A stretch of 54,631 bases of DNA from Lachnospiraceae bacterium (GTDB lineage: Bacteria; Bacillota; Clostridia; Lachnospirales; Lachnospiraceae), in the NCBI GenBank assembly GCA_014804755.1, contig JAAUZE010000003.1, positions 1 through 54,631 on the forward strand, read 5' to 3'. Numbering within the stretch: position 1 is the stretch's first letter; each line of letters starts with the position of its first letter. The notes under the pieces were generated by a model. That model searched no databases. It was not told where the DNA came from and worked only from the letters and a program-made list of their open reading frames with translations. Both the position numbers and the translations under genes were made by a program. Of this stretch, positions 26,844 through 36,291 are shown in pieces.

Positions 26844-28352
26844 TCAGGCTGAAAGGATAAGCAGCACCGCAAGAATGGCAGCAGGCACCGTTACGGTATC
26901 ATATTCGCTGGGAGAACACAGTTCTGTGATTGCCCCGACGATCGCACCTGCAAAAATCGGAAGCAGTGATTTCCAAAACGGGAAATGACAGTACAAAAGA
27001 AAGACTGCAAGACCGCATATCAGAGAAACCAGAAACATCGCAGCAGTTCCTTCCCATGATTTTTTTCCGTCGGCAGGCTTAAGATGTACCTTGTGCTTTC
27101 CGAATGGAATACCAATCAGAGCGGCTGCAGCATCCCCGGTTCCCCACATGAGAATGGCTGTGGCTGCATCATAAGGCTTGCCAAAGATTCCCCATGCCAC
27201 AGCGGTAACAACAGCAAACATAAAGAACAGCATCAGGAGACTGTATTTGATCTCTCCGGATTTCTTTTGAACAAACAGGTTATGAAACCAGCTTTCCTTT
27301 TCAAGAACAGCCAGCAGGGGGTAAAGAAGCACGGCGATCAGGCAGGAGGTTATAGATGCCGCCTGCCAGCTTTCGGCAACGATGATCATAAATGTGGTAC
27401 AGCTGAAAGCTACTAAGTGCAGCAATTTCCTGAACACAAATTGCGGAACCTTAGTAAAGAATTTGATTGCTAAAAGGGCTGCGACGCAGGGAATGATATA
27501 CATGAGAAATTTTCCAAAGCAGCGCAGTATCATGCCGGTAATCGCAAATTTCGATAGGACAGGCCAATAATGCAATATCAGCATGGCAGCGCCAAGCACA
27601 GTAAGCACGGCTCCTGTCACAAGTCCAACCGTACGATTTTGAACCCGGTTGGCAAACTGTGCGGAAACAAGAGATGCCGCAGTCGCAACAACAATGCAGA
27701 TCAGCAGGACATTCCATCGCTCCAGAACGATCGCCGGATGGATGATGATATGACTGACGGATGCAATGAGCGCCGTAAATGTCATAATAAAAGTGCTTGT
27801 CCCGACAGCCGTTTTCAGTTCCATACCGAGAAATGCGGTAAAGACGACAAGCATCATCATACCACCGCCTGTCCCTACAAAACCTGTGCCGAATCCAATG
27901 GTTAAACCGAAAAAAAGGGATATGGCGATACCTTTTAGGTCAAGCTTTTCTCCCTTATCCACCGTATTTTCCCGTGATGTGTCCGGTTTTATCAGAAAAC
28001 GGATACCGATAAAAAATGTCAGAAACAATGTAAAACTGCCTAATACGACATTTCCTGCAAGCCATGCCGCATAACTGCCCACTGTACTCATAGTGAGGAT
28101 ACATGTCAGCATGATCCAGCCGCGTTTCAGGTCAATATTTTTATGCTTTCCATAGGTAATGGTTGTTACTGCCGATCCAAGAATATCTGATGCAAGAGCA
28201 ATGGCAGTAGCCTGATAAGCACCGGTTTCTCCGCTAAAGCTCGGACAAAGTACAATTAGGATCGGCACCATTATGGTTGCTGCTGACAGTCCCGCAAGAC
28301 CTGTTCCGATCCCTGCCCCAAGCGCTGCAATGACATACCATATGTATTCCAT
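26844..28352 (-). CDS. TauE/SafE permease fused to phytol/dolichol kinase-like domain
   Basis: A 502-residue integral membrane protein. Residues 1-265 are a TauE/SafE-type permease with two repeats (GLAGLSAATIMVPIL and GFVGTGGGMMMLVVF), a family exporting sulfite or organosulfonates. Residues ~275-502 resemble the CTP-dependent polyprenol kinase group (phytol kinase VTE5, dolichol kinase): GTGDAAAALIG, FGKHKV and GKKSWEGTAAMF contain the Asp and Lys/Glu of that active site. The two halves run in one frame without a stop. The ribosome site GGAGGGAAACGTCT precedes the start at 28352. It follows tmcAL on the same strand after 61 bases and converges on the patatin pseudogene. Confidence 0.78.
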   Translation of the reverse strand: MEYIWYVIAALGAGIGTGLAGLSAATIMVPILIVLCPSFSGETGAYQATAIALASDILGSAVTTITYGKHKNIDLKRGWIMLTCILTMSTVGSYAAWLAGNVVLGSFTLFLTFFIGIRFLIKPDTSRENTVDKGEKLDLKGIAISLFFGLTIGFGTGFVGTGGGMMMLVVFTAFLGMELKTAVGTSTFIMTFTALIASVSHIIIHPAIVLERWNVLLICIVVATAASLVSAQFANRVQNRTVGLVTGAVLTVLGAAMLILHYWPVLSKFAITGMILRCFGKFLMYIIPCVAALLAIKFFTKVPQFVFRKLLHLVAFSCTTFMIIVAESWQAASITSCLIAVLLYPLLAVLEKESWFHNLFVQKKSGEIKYSLLMLFFMFAVVTAVAWGIFGKPYDAATAILMWGTGDAAAALIGIPFGKHKVHLKPADGKKSWEGTAAMFLVSLICGLAVFLLYCHFPFWKSLLPIFAGAIVGAITELCSPSEYDTVTVPAAILAVLLILSA

Positions 28353-28413
28353 AGACGTTTCCCTCCAATTTTACAATGGAATAAATGTTAGTTTCTGACA
28401 AACAATCATTTTG

Positions 28414-29793
28414 CTACACGATCAGCGGTGAACGTGTCAGCTCATGCCGGAAGGCTTTGGCTGATTTTTTTGCGGTGACGCTCTGATAAATGTGGGACGC
28501 CAAAAGATCCGACTGATAGAGCGATGCACCAATGCCTGTGGGGTGATAGTCGGCGGGCTTCGTAATGAGCGGAATGCGGGCGCTTTCTTTGACTATGGAG
28601 AGCAGACTGCCGCAAGCCTCCTTTCTAAAGCCGAGTATGCGCGCGTGCGTCAAAAACGCGGGGGCGCTTTTGTCCGTCAACACAGAGAGCGTATCCGCAG
28701 TCATATCTAACAGCAAATGGGTCAGCACCCGGTTGATGCGCGTATAGGTGTAGGATTTTGTCTTGATCGTTTCAATCATGTCAGTGGTTGTTTTGGTAAG
28801 CAGGGACGGCAGCAGGGAGCGGATGCGGTTTGCAAGCTCCGGTGTGCAGTCGGCATACCGTTCCAGCTCGGATTCATGCAGCAGTAATTGATAGTGCAGC
28901 AGTTCAGAAAAATCATTCTGCGACAGCAGCAGGTTGTCGCGAGACAGCCCGGCAAGCACCTGTGCCGTCGCATGCGGAACAAGTGCGGAAAGTGTGTCGT
29001 TGGCGGAAAGAATATCCTGTGCAGCGAATGATGCGGAATGTATGTGCTCGACAGAGAGAAGATTTGTCGTGGCCGATGCTGGGGAAGATGCTTCTTTCAC
29101 TAAGTCGGCGTTCCGGTTAGGGCGCCCTAAAAGAAGCGTACGGATTGCCTCTGCGCTTGCATAGGTGTCCGTCGGATCGGCATCGTGATACCCGCCCCCG
29201 ATCCGTTTGATCGCAAACGGTTTCAGAGGGCTGTTCATGCGCAGGATCGCTTTGCAGTATTCGATGCCGAGCGTATTATTCGGCATGGACAGGATGGCGG
29301 ATAACGCATCTTCCCGTAATGCGGCGGTCAGTGCGTCCATGCGTGCGGCAGCGTAACCGCGTCCGCGCTTCAGGGAATCGGTAAGAGTCTTGCGGTACAC
29401 AGGCGGTTCTTCTAAAAGGATGTTGGCAGCGCGCAAAAGAAGCGCCGGGGGTGTCGGGGCAAAACTGTCCGTATCCTCGCTTTCCGAGCCGAAAAACAAC
29501 GCGTCCACACAGCCGAGTCCGTGTATTAAGGATACCGCGCCGGTGGCAAAATACTCGGCGCTGGCACAGGCATAGTAGGCGGGAAGCTCGATGACAAGGT
29601 CGGCGCCGCCAAGGAGCGCCATCCGTGTGCGTGCATATTTATCCGCAATGGCGCCTTCCCCGCGCTGCGTAAAATCACCGCTCATGACAACAATGACAAA
29701 ATTGTATCCGTAATGGTTTTTGATCCTGTGAAGCTGATAGGCATGTCCGTTGTGGAACGGATTATATTCGGCAATGACTGCGGCAATTTTCAT
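28414..29793 (-). CDS. tmcAL: tRNA(Met) cytidine acetate ligase TmcAL
   Basis: A 459-residue cytoplasmic enzyme that activates acetate with ATP and acetylates the wobble cytidine (ac4C34) of elongator tRNA-Met. The nucleotidyltransferase signature is plain: AEYNPFHNGHAYQL (HxGH), MSGDFTQRG and the C-terminal helical region. Length is normal. I start at 29793 (MKIAAVIAEYNPFHNGH); the ATG at 29808 belongs to its ribosome site region (GAGGAATCGTT). It lies divergent from pta. Confidence 0.92.
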   Translation of the reverse strand: MKIAAVIAEYNPFHNGHAYQLHRIKNHYGYNFVIVVMSGDFTQRGEGAIADKYARTRMALLGGADLVIELPAYYACASAEYFATGAVSLIHGLGCVDALFFGSESEDTDSFAPTPPALLLRAANILLEEPPVYRKTLTDSLKRGRGYAAARMDALTAALREDALSAILSMPNNTLGIEYCKAILRMNSPLKPFAIKRIGGGYHDADPTDTYASAEAIRTLLLGRPNRNADLVKEASSPASATTNLLSVEHIHSASFAAQDILSANDTLSALVPHATAQVLAGLSRDNLLLSQNDFSELLHYQLLLHESELERYADCTPELANRIRSLLPSLLTKTTTDMIETIKTKSYTYTRINRVLTHLLLDMTADTLSVLTDKSAPAFLTHARILGFRKEACGSLLSIVKESARIPLITKPADYHPTGIGASLYQSDLLASHIYQSVTAKKSAKAFRHELTRSPLIV

Positions 29794-29875
29794 AACGATT
29801 CCTCTCATAGAACGGATAAATGGTGTATTGCAATGTCTAAATTAATATATAACATAAAAAAACAGGAAAAAAAAC

Positions 29876-29903
29876 TTGTTTCTCAAAAGAATACAGATAT
29901 AAT
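29876..29903 (+). promoter_or_regulatory. Promoter of pta
   Basis: TTGTTT (29876-29881), a 16-base spacer and TATAAT (29898-29903), 40 bases before the pta start. Confidence 0.65.
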
Positions 29904-29943
29904 GGAATAAAGGGGTATTTTCATAAATAAAGGAGGAAGGCGC

Positions 29944-30948
29944 ATGGCAGCATTCATTGATTCGATGAAAGAAAAAGCCAGAATGGACAAAAAAACAGTG
30001 GTCTTACCGGAGACGAACGATAAGAGAACGCTCATTGCAGCAGCACATATTTTGGAGGAGGATATTGCCAACCTGATTCTGGTCGGAAAAAGAGAAAAGA
30101 TATTAGACGGTGCCGGATGGCTGGAGCTTGACTTAGACGGCGCACAGATCGTTGATCCGGATGAGTTTGATCGATTTGACGAGTATGTGAACATATTGTA
30201 TGAACTGCGCAAGGAAAAGGGCATGACGCAGGAGGCGGCAAGGGAGGCATTGTCAACGGATTATCTGACCTTCGGCGTCATGATGGTAAAATGCAATGAT
30301 GCCGACGGCATGGTCGCCGGAGCCTGCCATGCGACGGCGGACACGCTGCGTCCGGCTCTGCAGATCTTAAAGACGGCGCCGGGCGTCAAGCTGGTATCCG
30401 GCTTCTTCATCATGGACGTGCCGAACTGCGAGTATGGGGACCACGGTACATTTTTGTTTGCGGACTGCGGCTTAAATCAGGATCCGACGGCGGAAGAGCT
30501 TGCCGCGATCGCCGATACGTCGGCAAAGAGCTTTAAGAGTCTGATCGGTGCAAAACCGATCATTGCGATGTTATCCCATTCCACAAAGGGAAGCGCAAAG
30601 CATCCGCTTGTCGATAAGGTCGTGGAGGCAACAAGGATTGCACATGAACAGTATCCGGGGCTTTGCATTGACGGAGAATTGCAGGCGGATGCCGCACTGG
30701 TTCCTTCGGTCGCAAAATCAAAATCGCCGGGCTCCGAGGTCGGCGGCAAGGCAAATGTCCTGATCTTCCCGAACTTAGACTGCGGCAATATCGGTTACAA
30801 GCTCGTGCAGCGGCTTGCCGGAGCGGAGGCGTACGGACCGATGCTTCAGGGTATCGCAAAGCCTGTCAACGACTTGTCCCGCGGCTGTTCCTGGCAGGAC
30901 ATTGTCGGCGTTGTCGCATTGACAGCGGTTCAGGCGCAGTTGGTATAA
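29944..30948 (+). CDS. pta: Phosphate acetyltransferase
   Basis: Pta converts acetyl-CoA and phosphate to acetyl phosphate, the first half of the acetate/ATP-forming pathway. The 334-residue product is the short class I form; signatures are VLPETNDKRTLIAA at the N-terminus, DGMVAGACHATADTLRPALQ, and near the C-terminus SPGSEVGGKANVLIFPNLD and GCSWQDIVGVVALT. The ribosome site GGAGGAAGGCGC precedes ATG. The usual partner ackA is not next to it here: the DUF177 gene follows with its own promoter. Confidence 0.96.
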   Translation: MAAFIDSMKEKARMDKKTVVLPETNDKRTLIAAAHILEEDIANLILVGKREKILDGAGWLELDLDGAQIVDPDEFDRFDEYVNILYELRKEKGMTQEAAREALSTDYLTFGVMMVKCNDADGMVAGACHATADTLRPALQILKTAPGVKLVSGFFIMDVPNCEYGDHGTFLFADCGLNQDPTAEELAAIADTSAKSFKSLIGAKPIIAMLSHSTKGSAKHPLVDKVVEATRIAHEQYPGLCIDGELQADAALVPSVAKSKSPGSEVGGKANVLIFPNLDCGNIGYKLVQRLAGAEAYGPMLQGIAKPVNDLSRGCSWQDIVGVVALTAVQAQLV

Positions 30949-30956
30949 AAATTTTG

Positions 30957-30985
30957 TTGACAAACCAGTTTTTGCTATGTATAAT
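30957..30985 (+). promoter_or_regulatory. Promoter of DUF177-rpmF
   Basis: TTGACA (30957-30962), a 17-base spacer and TATAAT (30980-30985): a fully consensus promoter, suited to a ribosomal-protein operon. Confidence 0.85.
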
Positions 30986-31011
30986 CGTATGAGTGTGGAT
31001 AGGAGTCAGAT

Positions 31012-31536
31012 ATGTTCATGAATCTCTCGGAAAGCTTTCTTTCGCCGGGATGTGTCCTGACAGAGCAGTATGTGCCGGACATGGAGACCGTGCAGATAAG
31101 CGGACAGGCATACCGTGTAACGGGCAGAGAGCCCATTACTGTGACGGCATCTTATTTAGAAAAAGGTAAGGCGCTGCTTCAGGTAAACGGTGCGCTGAAG
31201 GTAGAGCTGTTATGCGACAGATGCTTAGCGCCGATTGAGCGGGAGATCCGTATAGACTTTGAACAGGAGGTCTATGCGCCGGATGCGATTCCGCCTGAGC
31301 TGAATGCGGATGAACAGGTATTCATGGACGGGTGTCAGCTTTCCATACAGGCGCTTTTAGACAGCGAGATTGTTATGAATTGGCCGCCTAAGATTCTTTG
31401 CAGGGAAGACTGCAAGGGAATCTGCACCATATGCGGCAAAAATCTCAACGAGGGTAAGTGCGGATGTGATACGTTCGTACCCGATGTGAGGATGGCGGCG
31501 ATAAAAGATATTTATTTGGCAAATAAGGAGGTGTAA
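31012..31536 (+). CDS. DUF177 (YceD) family protein
   Basis: A 174-residue protein of the YceD/DUF177 family, which almost always precedes rpmF and is linked to 23S rRNA metabolism and ribosome assembly in bacteria and plastids. The family cysteines are present: LLCDRCLAPIER and the C-terminal ILCREDCKGICTICGKNLN with KCGCD. The ribosome site TAGGAGTCAGAT precedes ATG 31012. rpmF starts 5 bases after its stop. Confidence 0.88.
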   Translation: MFMNLSESFLSPGCVLTEQYVPDMETVQISGQAYRVTGREPITVTASYLEKGKALLQVNGALKVELLCDRCLAPIEREIRIDFEQEVYAPDAIPPELNADEQVFMDGCQLSIQALLDSEIVMNWPPKILCREDCKGICTICGKNLNEGKCGCDTFVPDVRMAAIKDIYLANKEV

Positions 31537-31540
31537 GAGA

Positions 31541-31720
31541 ATGTCTATCTGTCCTAAAAATAAATCTTCCAAAGGAAGACGCGACAAGAGACGGGCTAAC
31601 TGGAAAATGAGCGCTCCGACTCTTGTAAAGTGCAGCAAATGCGGCGCGCTGATGATGCCGCACAGAGTATGCAAGAAGTGCGGTTCTTATAACAAGAAAG
31701 AGATCATCGCACAGGATTAA
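31541..31720 (+). CDS. rpmF: Ribosomal protein bL32
   Basis: A 59-residue basic protein, bL32 of the 50S subunit: MSICPKNKSSKGRRDKRRAN then a four-cysteine zinc ribbon (CSKCG...CKKCG) and NKKEIIAQD. The Cys+ form normally binds zinc. The ribosome site AAGGAGGTGTAAGAGA precedes ATG 31541. It is the last gene before a terminator and the island of exported proteins. Confidence 0.97.
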   Translation: MSICPKNKSSKGRRDKRRANWKMSAPTLVKCSKCGALMMPHRVCKKCGSYNKKEIIAQD

Positions 31721-31752
31721 TGAAATGGGAAAGAGGGAACAAAACGTTCCGT

Positions 31753-31798
31753 ACAATAGAAAGGACCTTTGGCATGTGCCAAAGGTCTTTTCTATTGT
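31753..31798. terminator. rpmF terminator, left copy of island-flanking repeat
   Basis: A long near-perfect palindrome (AATAGAAAGGACCTTTGGCA and its complement) ends the rpmF transcript. The 42-bp core 31754-31795 recurs at 44307-44348 with two differences, at the other edge of the exported-protein island. Confidence 0.85.
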
Positions 31799-31939
31799 CA
31801 TATGGATTTTTTTGTCGAATACGCCGGGAAAAATCAATAATAAGAGAAAAAGCTCCTTAAATATGGTAAAATATATCCGAGATTATCATTTGATGACTAC
31901 TATGATATTCTACTTCCGGAAGAAGAGAGGGCAAATGGA

Positions 31940-33265
31940 GTGAAAGGGAAACGTTTTATGAGAAAAACGATATATGTCTTTATTTTGATTGCCTGCGTAT
32001 GCGTATCAGTTCTTTTGACGAGGCAGTATGACCGGAAGCGGTTTGGGAAAACAGATATTGAGCGGGAAGAAATAAACATGGAAAGCGATGCGGTGGGATT
32101 GCTTTGCGGCGACAGTACGATCGACTTGGGAAAGCATGTGGTTGCATACCGGATATCTGCGGATGAGGAAATCCTGTCTCGATTAGGGGGATTGGAAAAG
32201 TTTTCGGGAAGCGATTATATTGCGATTTGTCCCATCCCTTTTAATGAAATAGGTCGCACAGATACATGTATCCAATACCTTCCGGATGTCTATGGGAACA
32301 TCATGGAAATGAGAGTGGAGGATTCTGGGGAATTATATATCCGTTATGCGGATGCGGGCAGTGATCAGGAAAAGGAAGTATGGATCCCCATTTATTTGCC
32401 TTCACAGGAGGAAAACTCGATGGATCTCACGAAGGGCTTCCATACAGGGCTCAGCAGAAAGATCACATCAGGGCAGGAAGGACTTAAAGCCGGTGAAGAG
32501 GGATTCCGACGGACGGTATGGACGGAATGCTTTCAGGCGGGAGGACAATCCTATGAGGTCGTTTTTGACAGGGTGTCACCAATTTATGGTCTTATGTCGG
32601 AGGTCTACCCCTACTTTGCGGATTACGATCTGAGCGTAAAGGATGAGACGGGGAGTGTGATTTCGCAGCAGCGGTTTATCAATTTCCCGGTGCAATACGA
32701 AGAAGTACACTATATGGTCGATTTCTCGGGCGACGGTTTTATGGATATCGCACTTTGTACCTATATGTTCTTGGGAAAGAATAGTTCAAGCGATGTGACT
32801 ACGCTGATATGGAATCCTGAAACAAAAACATATGAGAGAAAAGACCCTCCGTTGAACATGGATAATTGGTGTGTTGGGCGCAGTGTATGTGCTTTTCAGA
32901 CATGGAATGAAGAATTATCTGTTTTGTCTGGTGAGGTCGGAGAAGATGAATATGATCATATAGTCCTGGAACGGTATTCTTTTGTGAACGGTTGCTGGCG
33001 GCGAGTAGGAAAGGTTGAACCATTATATGATGAAAATGAGCTGGGGGAAATGGGGGAACCAATCTGTATAGGGTATCATGAATTGCTGTATAGCGAAAAT
33101 GGGGAATTGATAGAGGAGAATGAGGTAGAAGAGGGTATTTGGCTGGATGAGGAAAGTGTATGGAGCTGGTACTCGGAAAATATAAAGCTATATCCAGCAG
33201 GGATGACTGTCATGGAGACGGAGATCGGCGGAATTGTGGTATATAAATATGTGGCAGAGGATTGA
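31940..33265 (+). CDS. Exported membrane-anchored protein with FG-GAP-like loop
   Basis: No known family recognised. The 441-residue product has an N-terminal membrane anchor or signal (TIYVFILIACVCVSVLL) and an otherwise extracytoplasmic body. A metal-loop-like motif appears in MVDFSGDGFMDIALCTY, as in FG-GAP/VCBS beta-propeller repeats. Two starts are possible: GTG 31940, which follows GAGGGCAAATGGA, and ATG 31958, with AAAGGGA upstream. It is the first gene of the island and lies 145 bases after the rpmF terminator. Confidence 0.7.
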   Translation: MKGKRFMRKTIYVFILIACVCVSVLLTRQYDRKRFGKTDIEREEINMESDAVGLLCGDSTIDLGKHVVAYRISADEEILSRLGGLEKFSGSDYIAICPIPFNEIGRTDTCIQYLPDVYGNIMEMRVEDSGELYIRYADAGSDQEKEVWIPIYLPSQEENSMDLTKGFHTGLSRKITSGQEGLKAGEEGFRRTVWTECFQAGGQSYEVVFDRVSPIYGLMSEVYPYFADYDLSVKDETGSVISQQRFINFPVQYEEVHYMVDFSGDGFMDIALCTYMFLGKNSSSDVTTLIWNPETKTYERKDPPLNMDNWCVGRSVCAFQTWNEELSVLSGEVGEDEYDHIVLERYSFVNGCWRRVGKVEPLYDENELGEMGEPICIGYHELLYSENGELIEENEVEEGIWLDEESVWSWYSENIKLYPAGMTVMETEIGGIVVYKYVAED

Positions 33266-33339
33266 CGGTGAAAATTACAGTAAAGGTTTCATTTTTAAGA
33301 ATGATTATTTCAGTTCCAGCGGTTTTTGGGGGCGTATAG

Positions 33340-34287
33340 ATGAAAAAAAGCAGATTAGCATCGGCAGGAATATGTCTTTTCATTTTGGCTGGAATGATCT
33401 ACATAGCTTTGAATGATACGGAGACAGACAATTCGAAAAATCAGGGTAAAAATGAATCCTATGAAAGTGGGGAAAATGCCGTCGCGAATGAAGTAACGGA
33501 CGAGATCCGGGAAGCAGAGGAGGATGCAGACCCAGAGAGGGAGAGCACAGAAACGGATGCATCTTCGAATCAAACGGAACAGGCGGAAGATCCGGAGGAT
33601 ATCGGGGAATACCAATGGGCATATGACTATTGGTCCCATTTTGACGATGCATGGGATGATGATGATGAGTGGGATTTGCCATATGTGGATGATGAGACCT
33701 TTGAGATGCTTCTGGCGGCCTATGTGGAAATAGATTTTAGCGGGGAATTTGAGTTGGGGGATCCGGAGCTTTACGATGAATATAGGGAAAAATACTGGCA
33801 GATGCTGCAAAATAACGGGCCGGTCATGGATAAAGAGACCGGGAGCATGATGTCCCTAACAGATTTTCTGGATGGCTATACGTTTTATCATTTTGATCAT
33901 TATGATTGGAATGAATTTGGTTACTATTTCTATGATGTGGATGGGGATGGTGCGCCGGAGTTAGGCATCTATTCTTTTGCACATTTTATTTACCTGTTTG
34001 ATTATGATGAAGAAAAGGATCAGTTTCATGTATGGTACGAGATGGAAGGTTATTATTATCGACAGGTTGGAACCAGAAAAGTGATGTGGACTACCGATAA
34101 AAATTTTGCCTTTTATTTATTAGATGAAAACGGAGATGTGGTGTGTCATACATTTGACTTTTATTGTGTGCGCAGTGGCCGCAACAGTACGCGTTTTTTG
34201 AATATCGTCATGATGCCCTTTTATGCGGATGAAACGAAAAAGATGGCAGTAACGCAGGGAATGAAAGAAAATGGTATTTATTTATGA
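33340..34287 (+). CDS. Exported protein with acidic linker and DVDGDG loop
   Basis: A 315-residue protein of unknown function. An N-terminal helix (LASAGICLFILAGMIYIAL) anchors or exports it, followed by an acidic low-complexity linker (~30-110) and a globular part with FYDVDGDGAPELGIY, a DxDxDG calcium-type loop shared with other island genes. The ribosome site is GGGGGCGTATAG before ATG. It overlaps the next gene by 4 bases (ATGA). Confidence 0.7.
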   Translation: MKKSRLASAGICLFILAGMIYIALNDTETDNSKNQGKNESYESGENAVANEVTDEIREAEEDADPERESTETDASSNQTEQAEDPEDIGEYQWAYDYWSHFDDAWDDDDEWDLPYVDDETFEMLLAAYVEIDFSGEFELGDPELYDEYREKYWQMLQNNGPVMDKETGSMMSLTDFLDGYTFYHFDHYDWNEFGYYFYDVDGDGAPELGIYSFAHFIYLFDYDEEKDQFHVWYEMEGYYYRQVGTRKVMWTTDKNFAFYLLDENGDVVCHTFDFYCVRSGRNSTRFLNIVMMPFYADETKKMAVTQGMKENGIYL

Positions 34288-34955
34288 AATATGGTGGTAG
34301 AGAGGAATATAAATTAGTGAAAAACAAACTGCTTTATGTAATGGTAATAATGTCTTGTATATGCTTAGTCAGTTTATTATTTTGTATCAGGAAAGAAAGT
34401 AACAGTGAGAAGTGGAATGGGGTCGAAAGTCAGAAAGTGATATCTGATTATGAAAGGTTATATGGTTGTGATTTTGAGGTTGCCACAAATAAATTTGAAA
34501 GTGAGATTTACGGTATTTGGCAGGTAAAAGAGTTAGTTGGATGGGATCGTTCAAGCAGATACCAATGGGACGGGTTTTATGGCGATATTTTGATTTTTTG
34601 TGAGAACGCGTGGATCAGCGACGGGACGCCATGGTATAAGCCGGTGTATGCATGTTATTCTGCTGAAATGAGCGAGCTGGCGGCAGAAGAGTTTTTAGAT
34701 ATCACATGGGTAGATGAAAGATATGAAAATCAGAATGGAATATTGACGATCGCTGTCTGCACAGAAAGAAATCGAAAATATGGTGCTGCATTGGATCATG
34801 AAACATTTCTGTTTATCCTGACTGGTGATGCTATTATTTTGGAAAAAAATGGTTCTTATTGGGAACTGGAGAAAGTCGGGGAAGTAAAGATGACAAGCGA
34901 TTTCTTGAATGTGCCTGCAACGCAATCGCGGGCTATCGGCAGCATGGAGGATTAG
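34284..34955 (+). CDS. Exported island protein, unknown function
   Basis: A 223-residue protein with an N-terminal membrane segment (LLYVMVIMSCICLVSLLFCI) and a body of mixed character rich in Trp and Tyr. I do not recognise a family; unlike its neighbours it shows no DxDxDG loop. Its start overlaps the preceding stop, and the next gene starts just after its own stop, so the three are probably co-translated. Confidence 0.65.
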   Translation: MKYGGREEYKLVKNKLLYVMVIMSCICLVSLLFCIRKESNSEKWNGVESQKVISDYERLYGCDFEVATNKFESEIYGIWQVKELVGWDRSSRYQWDGFYGDILIFCENAWISDGTPWYKPVYACYSAEMSELAAEEFLDITWVDERYENQNGILTIAVCTERNRKYGAALDHETFLFILTGDAIILEKNGSYWELEKVGEVKMTSDFLNVPATQSRAIGSMED

Positions 34956-34956
34956 G

Positions 34957-36237
34957 GTGAAAAAAATATTTTCGGTCATTTTCTTGGTGTGTCTGGTAAT
35001 AGGAATCATGTGGTGCGGAAGAGGAGAGGCAGAGCAGAATCGTACGGGAGCGCTTCAGAACGGACAGAGTGGAGAAGAACAGATTGGGCAGGAAGAAGTG
35101 TTGGAAAGTGAGCTGGTGGGGGCGGAGTGCATACTGCTTAATGACAACACCATGATCGTCGGAACTTGGGGAAAATTACTTTTGGCACACCGGATAGATG
35201 AGGAAGTGAACGGATTTAGCTTAAGTGATCTTGGAAAAGCATCTGATTTCATAGACTATGAGTTTATACAGGAGAATCACGAAATTCTGGAATATGATAT
35301 TTGTACTTCACCCAGATATGATTATGCTGATACGATTCTGGCGGAGTATTTATGGGAGACCGTGGAAGAGGCCGAGCTGCTGAGAGAGCTTGGGGTTTCA
35401 AACCCAATCACGATTGATTACTTTACATATGATCTGAATGCGGATGGACTGGAAGATTATATCGTGTGTGAAAGTGGTGTCTATTGTACTGGAAGCGCGG
35501 GAGACGAATTGGAAATATACGTGCAGGAAGAGGAGGGAACTTTAAGGAAGATTTTCGGGCTGACAATACCATTACACCTACCCGAGATTTCAGGACTTCC
35601 GGGCGGGCATGCGCCCATTGCCGTTTTAAATGAGAAGGTGAATGGGTATTATGTGCTTGTGCTGCCGGAAAACTGCGATATCGTGAAATACGACGCGGAT
35701 CGAGAATGTTATGATTTTGAGTTTCTTATCAGCGATCTTGGAAAAGCGGCGGATTTCATAGATTATGAATCCCTAATACCGGAGCTTCGCGGTATTAGGA
35801 AATATAATATCTGTACCCGGCCAAGAGATGATTACGCTGATACGATTTTGGCGGAGTATTTACGGGAAGAGCTGGAAGAAGCCGGGCGGGTGGCTGGGAG
35901 TTCGGATCCGGTTATCATTGATTATTTTCTCTATGACTTTAATGACGATGGGCTGGAAGATTATCTGGTGTGCATGTCCGGCGCTTTGTGGAGTGATGAA
36001 AATGATGGAAATGAAGTACGGATATATGTGCAGGAGGGGGAAACAGTAAGAATGGTGTTCAGCGGCACTGTTCCATTGCATCTTCCTGATATTCCGGGAC
36101 TGCGGGGAGGACATGCTCCTATAGCTGTTTTAAGCGGGCGTATAAATGATTATCATATGCTTGTACTGCCGGGAAACAGAATATTGAAGTATGATTCTGA
36201 CAGTGACTGTTATCAATACGATTATTTAGAATTTTAG
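34957..36237 (+). CDS. Exported protein with internal tandem duplication
   Basis: A 426-residue protein with a signal or anchor (IFSVIFLVCLVIGIMWCG). Its body consists of two homologous halves of about 165 residues: each has LGKA(S/A)DFIDYE, RxDYADTILAEYL, DYFxYDxNxDGLEDY(I/L)VC, PLHLP(E/D)I and GHAPIAVL in the same order. The YDLNADGLEDY and YDFNDDGLEDY segments are FG-GAP-like metal loops. Start GTG 34957 has GGAGGATTAG just upstream; the frame is open further up in the preceding gene. Function unknown. Confidence 0.72.
   Translation: MKKIFSVIFLVCLVIGIMWCGRGEAEQNRTGALQNGQSGEEQIGQEEVLESELVGAECILLNDNTMIVGTWGKLLLAHRIDEEVNGFSLSDLGKASDFIDYEFIQENHEILEYDICTSPRYDYADTILAEYLWETVEEAELLRELGVSNPITIDYFTYDLNADGLEDYIVCESGVYCTGSAGDELEIYVQEEEGTLRKIFGLTIPLHLPEISGLPGGHAPIAVLNEKVNGYYVLVLPENCDIVKYDADRECYDFEFLISDLGKAADFIDYESLIPELRGIRKYNICTRPRDDYADTILAEYLREELEEAGRVAGSSDPVIIDYFLYDFNDDGLEDYLVCMSGALWSDENDGNEVRIYVQEGETVRMVFSGTVPLHLPDIPGLRGGHAPIAVLSGRINDYHMLVLPGNRILKYDSDSDCYQYDYLEF
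35219..36230 (+). repeat. Internal ~510-bp tandem duplication
   Basis: The two halves (about 35219-35727 and 35728-36230) of the preceding gene encode matching blocks, for instance AYLADTIL-type DYADTILAEYL and HAPIAVL, in the same order. DNA similarity is still visible (GATACGATT(C/T)TGGCGGAGTATTTA). Confidence 0.75.
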
Positions 36238-36291
36238 ATAATATGGTAGAAGGTCTTGGCGAAATGATTGTTTATGATGGAGTTATGAATC

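Noticed and set aside
31725-31943. 72-codon frame between rpmF and the first island gene
   Set aside because: It runs through the rpmF terminator hairpin and has no ribosome site.
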